A program made the translations under genes and the position numbers. Under the pieces are notes generated by a model. That model searched no databases, was not told the origin of the DNA, and was given only the letters and a program-made list of their open reading frames with translations. From contig JAKAVW010000183.1 of the NCBI GenBank assembly GCA_021827445.1, forward strand, positions 1 to 6,185: a DNA stretch of 6,185 nt, in the 5' to 3' direction. Shown one piece after another: positions 4,612 to 6,185 of this stretch. Each line of letters starts with the position of its first letter. The first letter of the stretch is position 1. The stretch is from Pseudomonadota bacterium. GTDB taxonomy: Bacteria > Pseudomonadota > Gammaproteobacteria > Acidithiobacillales > Acidithiobacillaceae.

Positions 4612-5046
4612 ATGGCAAAAGTGACAGTAACTGAGGCCGCAAAGTTGGCCGGTATCGCTAGGCAACATTTATATAGGGCGTACATAAATACTGGTAAGCT
4701 GAGTATTGACAAGGACTTCAATGGTCGCCCTGTGGTTGACACGTCAGAGTTGTTAAGGGTGTTTGGCGATCTCAAGGTGTCTCCTGACGGTGACGAAAAG
4801 AGACATGTAGAGACAATTGAAAAAACGGGCACAAACATAGTGTCACATCATGAAAGCAATGCAAAAGATGAGGTTATTTCTATTCTAAGACAAGAGCTTG
4901 AAGAGTCTAAGGCCCGCGAGAAAGAAATTCTAGAAAAGGCGAATGCTAGGGAGCTGTGGCTACGTCAGCAACTAGAGCGAGCGCAGGCAGTTTTGACCGA
5001 TCAAAGCGTGACAGCGAAACGTCGATGGTGGCAGTTTTGGAAGTAG
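4612..5046 (+). CDS. HTH plus coiled-coil plasmid accessory DNA-binding protein
   Basis: This 144-residue protein has three parts. Residues 3-30 (KVTVTEAAKLAGIARQHLYR...) form a helix-turn-helix of the MerR/excisionase kind, followed by a wing-like GRPVVDTSELLRVFG (residues 38-52). Residues 53-83 are a polar linker. Residues 85-128 (DEVISILRQELEESKAREKE...) are rich in Glu/Lys/Leu with heptad character and should form a dimerising coiled coil. The tail KRRWWQFWK (residues 136-144) is strongly aromatic and basic. I recall such VTVTEAAKLAG-R-HLY proteins beside rep genes on small proteobacterial plasmids, where a role in replication control or partition is assumed but not, to my knowledge, established. 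The start at 4612 has AGGATGG (4601-4607) upstream and gives the usual MAKVTV opening; GTG 4585 is an unlikely alternative. It precedes the rep leader by about 230 bases. Function is unproven. Confidence 0.75.
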   Translation: MAKVTVTEAAKLAGIARQHLYRAYINTGKLSIDKDFNGRPVVDTSELLRVFGDLKVSPDGDEKRHVETIEKTGTNIVSHHESNAKDEVISILRQELEESKAREKEILEKANARELWLRQQLERAQAVLTDQSVTAKRRWWQFWK

Positions 5047-5102
5047 CCTTGCCGAGCAACGGCTTGAAGGCTTAGTCTTGCATCAGGAATAACGACAACA
5101 AA

Positions 5103-5173
5103 GGCATTACCTAATGTTTGAAATGGTAATGCCCCGGAACCTGAATATCTTGGCAGATGAAGGTTCGCGGGGC
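5103..5173. repeat. Two stacked hairpins at start of rep leader
   Basis: GGCATTACC (5103-5111) and GGTAATGCC (5125-5133) pair perfectly around a 13-base loop. GCCCCGGAACCT (5131-5142) pairs with AGGTTCGCGGGGC (5161-5173) with one bulged C. The two hairpins share bases 5131-5133, so they compete or stack. The first could terminate transcription from the HTH/coiled-coil gene, though no T-run follows. Both could belong to the rep mRNA leader or to an antisense RNA. No iterons or DnaA boxes were recognised nearby. Confidence 0.5.
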
Positions 5174-5188
5174 ACTCACACAGTCCGG

Positions 5189-5284
5189 CAGGACAAGCAC
5201 AGTATAGTCACGAATGACTATCTAATCAAAGCCTGTCCGGTCCCCATGCACAGCATGCGTGAGATCGGGGGCTTTGATGAAAGC
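5189..5284 (+). promoter_or_regulatory. Folded rep leader with alternative pairings over the start codon
   Basis: ATAGTCA-CGAA-TGACTAT (5204-5221) is a perfect hairpin, sitting on a basal stem of GGACAAGC (5191-5198) with GCCTGTCC (5231-5238). Downstream, ATCAAAGCC (5225-5233) is exactly complementary to GGCTTTGAT (5270-5278), which covers part of the Shine-Dalgarno run GGGGG (5267-5271) and the AT of the rep ATG (5277). CCCC at 5242-5245 can reinforce it with GGGG at 5267-5270. Because 5231-5233 belong to both the basal stem and the 9-mer, the two folds exclude each other. ColE2-type plasmids regulate Rep translation through such a leader and an antisense RNA; an equivalent switch here is inference. 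Confidence 0.55.
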
Positions 5285-6185
5285 ATCTGACGCCCTTTCC
5301 CATTTTATTGAGCACATCCCGAACCGTCCCTACTGTACGGACGATCTGGGTGCTGGCCTCCAGATACGCCCCAAGGCCACAGCCCTACAGCGCGTTTATC
5401 TCCAGCCCAATGGCCCCGGCATGGTCTGGGCGATGGTCTATGACGTGGACCGTCGGGTGGTGGACCCGCACAGACTGGCTCCAGTCTGGGAAGATGCCGG
5501 GATGCCGGAGCCGAACTTTGCGACGATCAACCGGACCAGTGGGCGCGGCCACTTGGTGTATATGCTGGATGCGGGCGTCTGCAAGACCAGCGCGGCCAAG
5601 CTGAAACCGTTGCGCTATGCCGCCGCCATTCAAAACGCCATGAGCACCGCCCTTGGAGCCGATCCCGGCTATGCGGGGCTCGTCACAAAAAACCCCCTGC
5701 ATAACCGCTGGCAAACGTGGGAAATTCACGGCCAAGGCTTCTCGCTGGGCGAGTTGGCCGACTATCTGGATTTGAGCGCGGCCAACGCCAAGGAATACCG
5801 GGCAACGGGAGAGGTTCACGGCTTGGGCCGCAATGTGACCCTGTTCGACGATGGCCGTGTATGGGCCTACGGTGCGATTAGAGACTATTGGGCGCCTAAT
5901 GGTCTACCCCGGTGGTTCGTAGCCGTCCTAGAGCGTTTAGAGGCCCTTAACGAGCGTTTCCATGCCCCCTTACCGTTCTCTGAGGTCAAGGCCACGGCCA
6001 AGAGCATCAGCAAGTGGACCTACACGCACATCACCCCGGATGGACTGCAAGTCCTCATCCAGCGCACCCATGCGCCAGAGAAGCAGGCAGAGAGGGGCAG
6101 GAAGGCCACGAATCAGGCCGATATAGCCGCCATTGGCGGCCTGGCCAGCGGGAGAGCCCGTAGGCAGTCCCGCGATGAGGAGCGG
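5277..6185 (+). CDS. Plasmid replication initiator, Replicase + PriCT-1 domains (3' end cut)
   Basis: This is a replication initiation protein of the ColE2-like Replicase family, open through the window edge; 303 residues are visible. Rep of this family binds the plasmid origin, often located just downstream of the gene, and primes replication there. The Replicase domain spans roughly residues 15-165: LQRVYLQPNGPGMVWAMVYD (38-57) matches the family's R-YLQ-N-P---W-VFDIDR motif, FATINRTSGRGHLVYML (81-97) matches the P-GHAHLLY motif, and LGADPGYAGLVTKNPLH (127-142) with the following W---E is diagnostic. HGLGRNVTLFD (181-191) through PFSEVKATAKSISKWTY (234-249) is the C-terminal PriCT-1 domain. 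A basic GRK/GRARRQSR tail (275-300) probably contacts DNA. ATG 5277 has GGGGG five bases upstream; GTG 5259 is a less likely alternative. Few residues are probably missing. Confidence 0.92.
   Translation, partial: MKASDALSHFIEHIPNRPYCTDDLGAGLQIRPKATALQRVYLQPNGPGMVWAMVYDVDRRVVDPHRLAPVWEDAGMPEPNFATINRTSGRGHLVYMLDAGVCKTSAAKLKPLRYAAAIQNAMSTALGADPGYAGLVTKNPLHNRWQTWEIHGQGFSLGELADYLDLSAANAKEYRATGEVHGLGRNVTLFDDGRVWAYGAIRDYWAPNGLPRWFVAVLERLEALNERFHAPLPFSEVKATAKSISKWTYTHITPDGLQVLIQRTHAPEKQAERGRKATNQADIAAIGGLASGRARRQSRDEER

Noticed and set aside
5385..5819. Minus-strand 144-codon open frame
   Set aside because: It lies opposite the well-supported Rep gene and resembles no family; it is a GC-rich shadow frame.
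1..6185. CRISPR array, rRNA or tRNA genes, iteron-type origin
   Set aside because: No regularly spaced repeats, no tRNA cloverleaf or rRNA signatures, and no tandem iterons or DnaA boxes were seen. The origin may lie beyond the right edge, downstream of rep.

Overview
The window looks like part of a proteobacterial plasmid or plasmid-derived accessory region. The strongest evidence is at the right edge: an open-ended replication initiator (ColE2-type Replicase followed by a PriCT-1 domain), preceded by a densely folded leader and by a small HTH/coiled-coil protein of the kind found beside plasmid rep genes. The remainder is a cluster of toxin-antitoxin (TA) genes around one cargo gene, an outer-membrane FadL/OmpP1-type channel. 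The host is probably a Gram-negative gamma- or acidithiobacillia-type proteobacterium. The outer-membrane porin requires a Gram-negative cell, and the combination of Rep, TA genes and FadL reminds me of Acidithiobacillus plasmids. That host assignment is a guess from memory, not something the sequence shows.

Layout, left to right. Bases 1-135 hold the tail of a decayed MazF-like toxin gene, disrupted by several indels. Bases 321-866 hold an RHH antitoxin overlapping a MazF/PemK-like toxin whose frame breaks at a run of six A's, so that its C-terminal third lies in another frame. Bases 867-1127 are non-coding and rich in nested inverted repeats, including a perfect 16-bp stem followed by T's, and end in a GTAC-rich probable operator. 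Bases 1128-1635 encode a Phd/YefM-type antitoxin and an overlapping RelE-type toxin. Bases 1636-1871 contain more foldable sequence and a ten-T tract inside an inverted repeat. Bases 1872-3191 encode the FadL-family protein, followed by a perfect 14-bp hairpin. Bases 3391-3672 encode a HigA-like XRE/HTH_37 protein with no toxin partner beside it, followed by a terminator nested inside a 99-bp inverted-repeat structure. On the minus strand (4516 down to 3840) a PIN-domain toxin is translationally coupled to an RHH antitoxin. Bases 4612-5046 encode the HTH/coiled-coil protein. Bases 5047-5276 are the rep leader, and 5277 to the end is the rep gene, cut off by the window edge.

Functionally this reads as a replication module plus a maintenance region. 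At least three complete two-gene TA loci (one with a damaged toxin), one solitary antitoxin-like gene and one toxin relic would penalise loss of the replicon or stabilise the neighbouring segment. The FadL-type transporter is the only obvious non-maintenance gene. By eye the base composition is patchy: the first two TA loci and rep are GC-rich, while fadL, the HigA-like gene and the HTH/coiled-coil gene are more AT-rich. This suggests a mosaic assembled from several sources.

The points most worth a second look are the paired evidence for mazF decay (an in-window relic shows the ancestral reading frame at the A-run), the rep leader in which an upstream 9-mer can pair with the ribosome-binding site and start codon of rep, and the recurrent nested inverted repeats after the TA genes.
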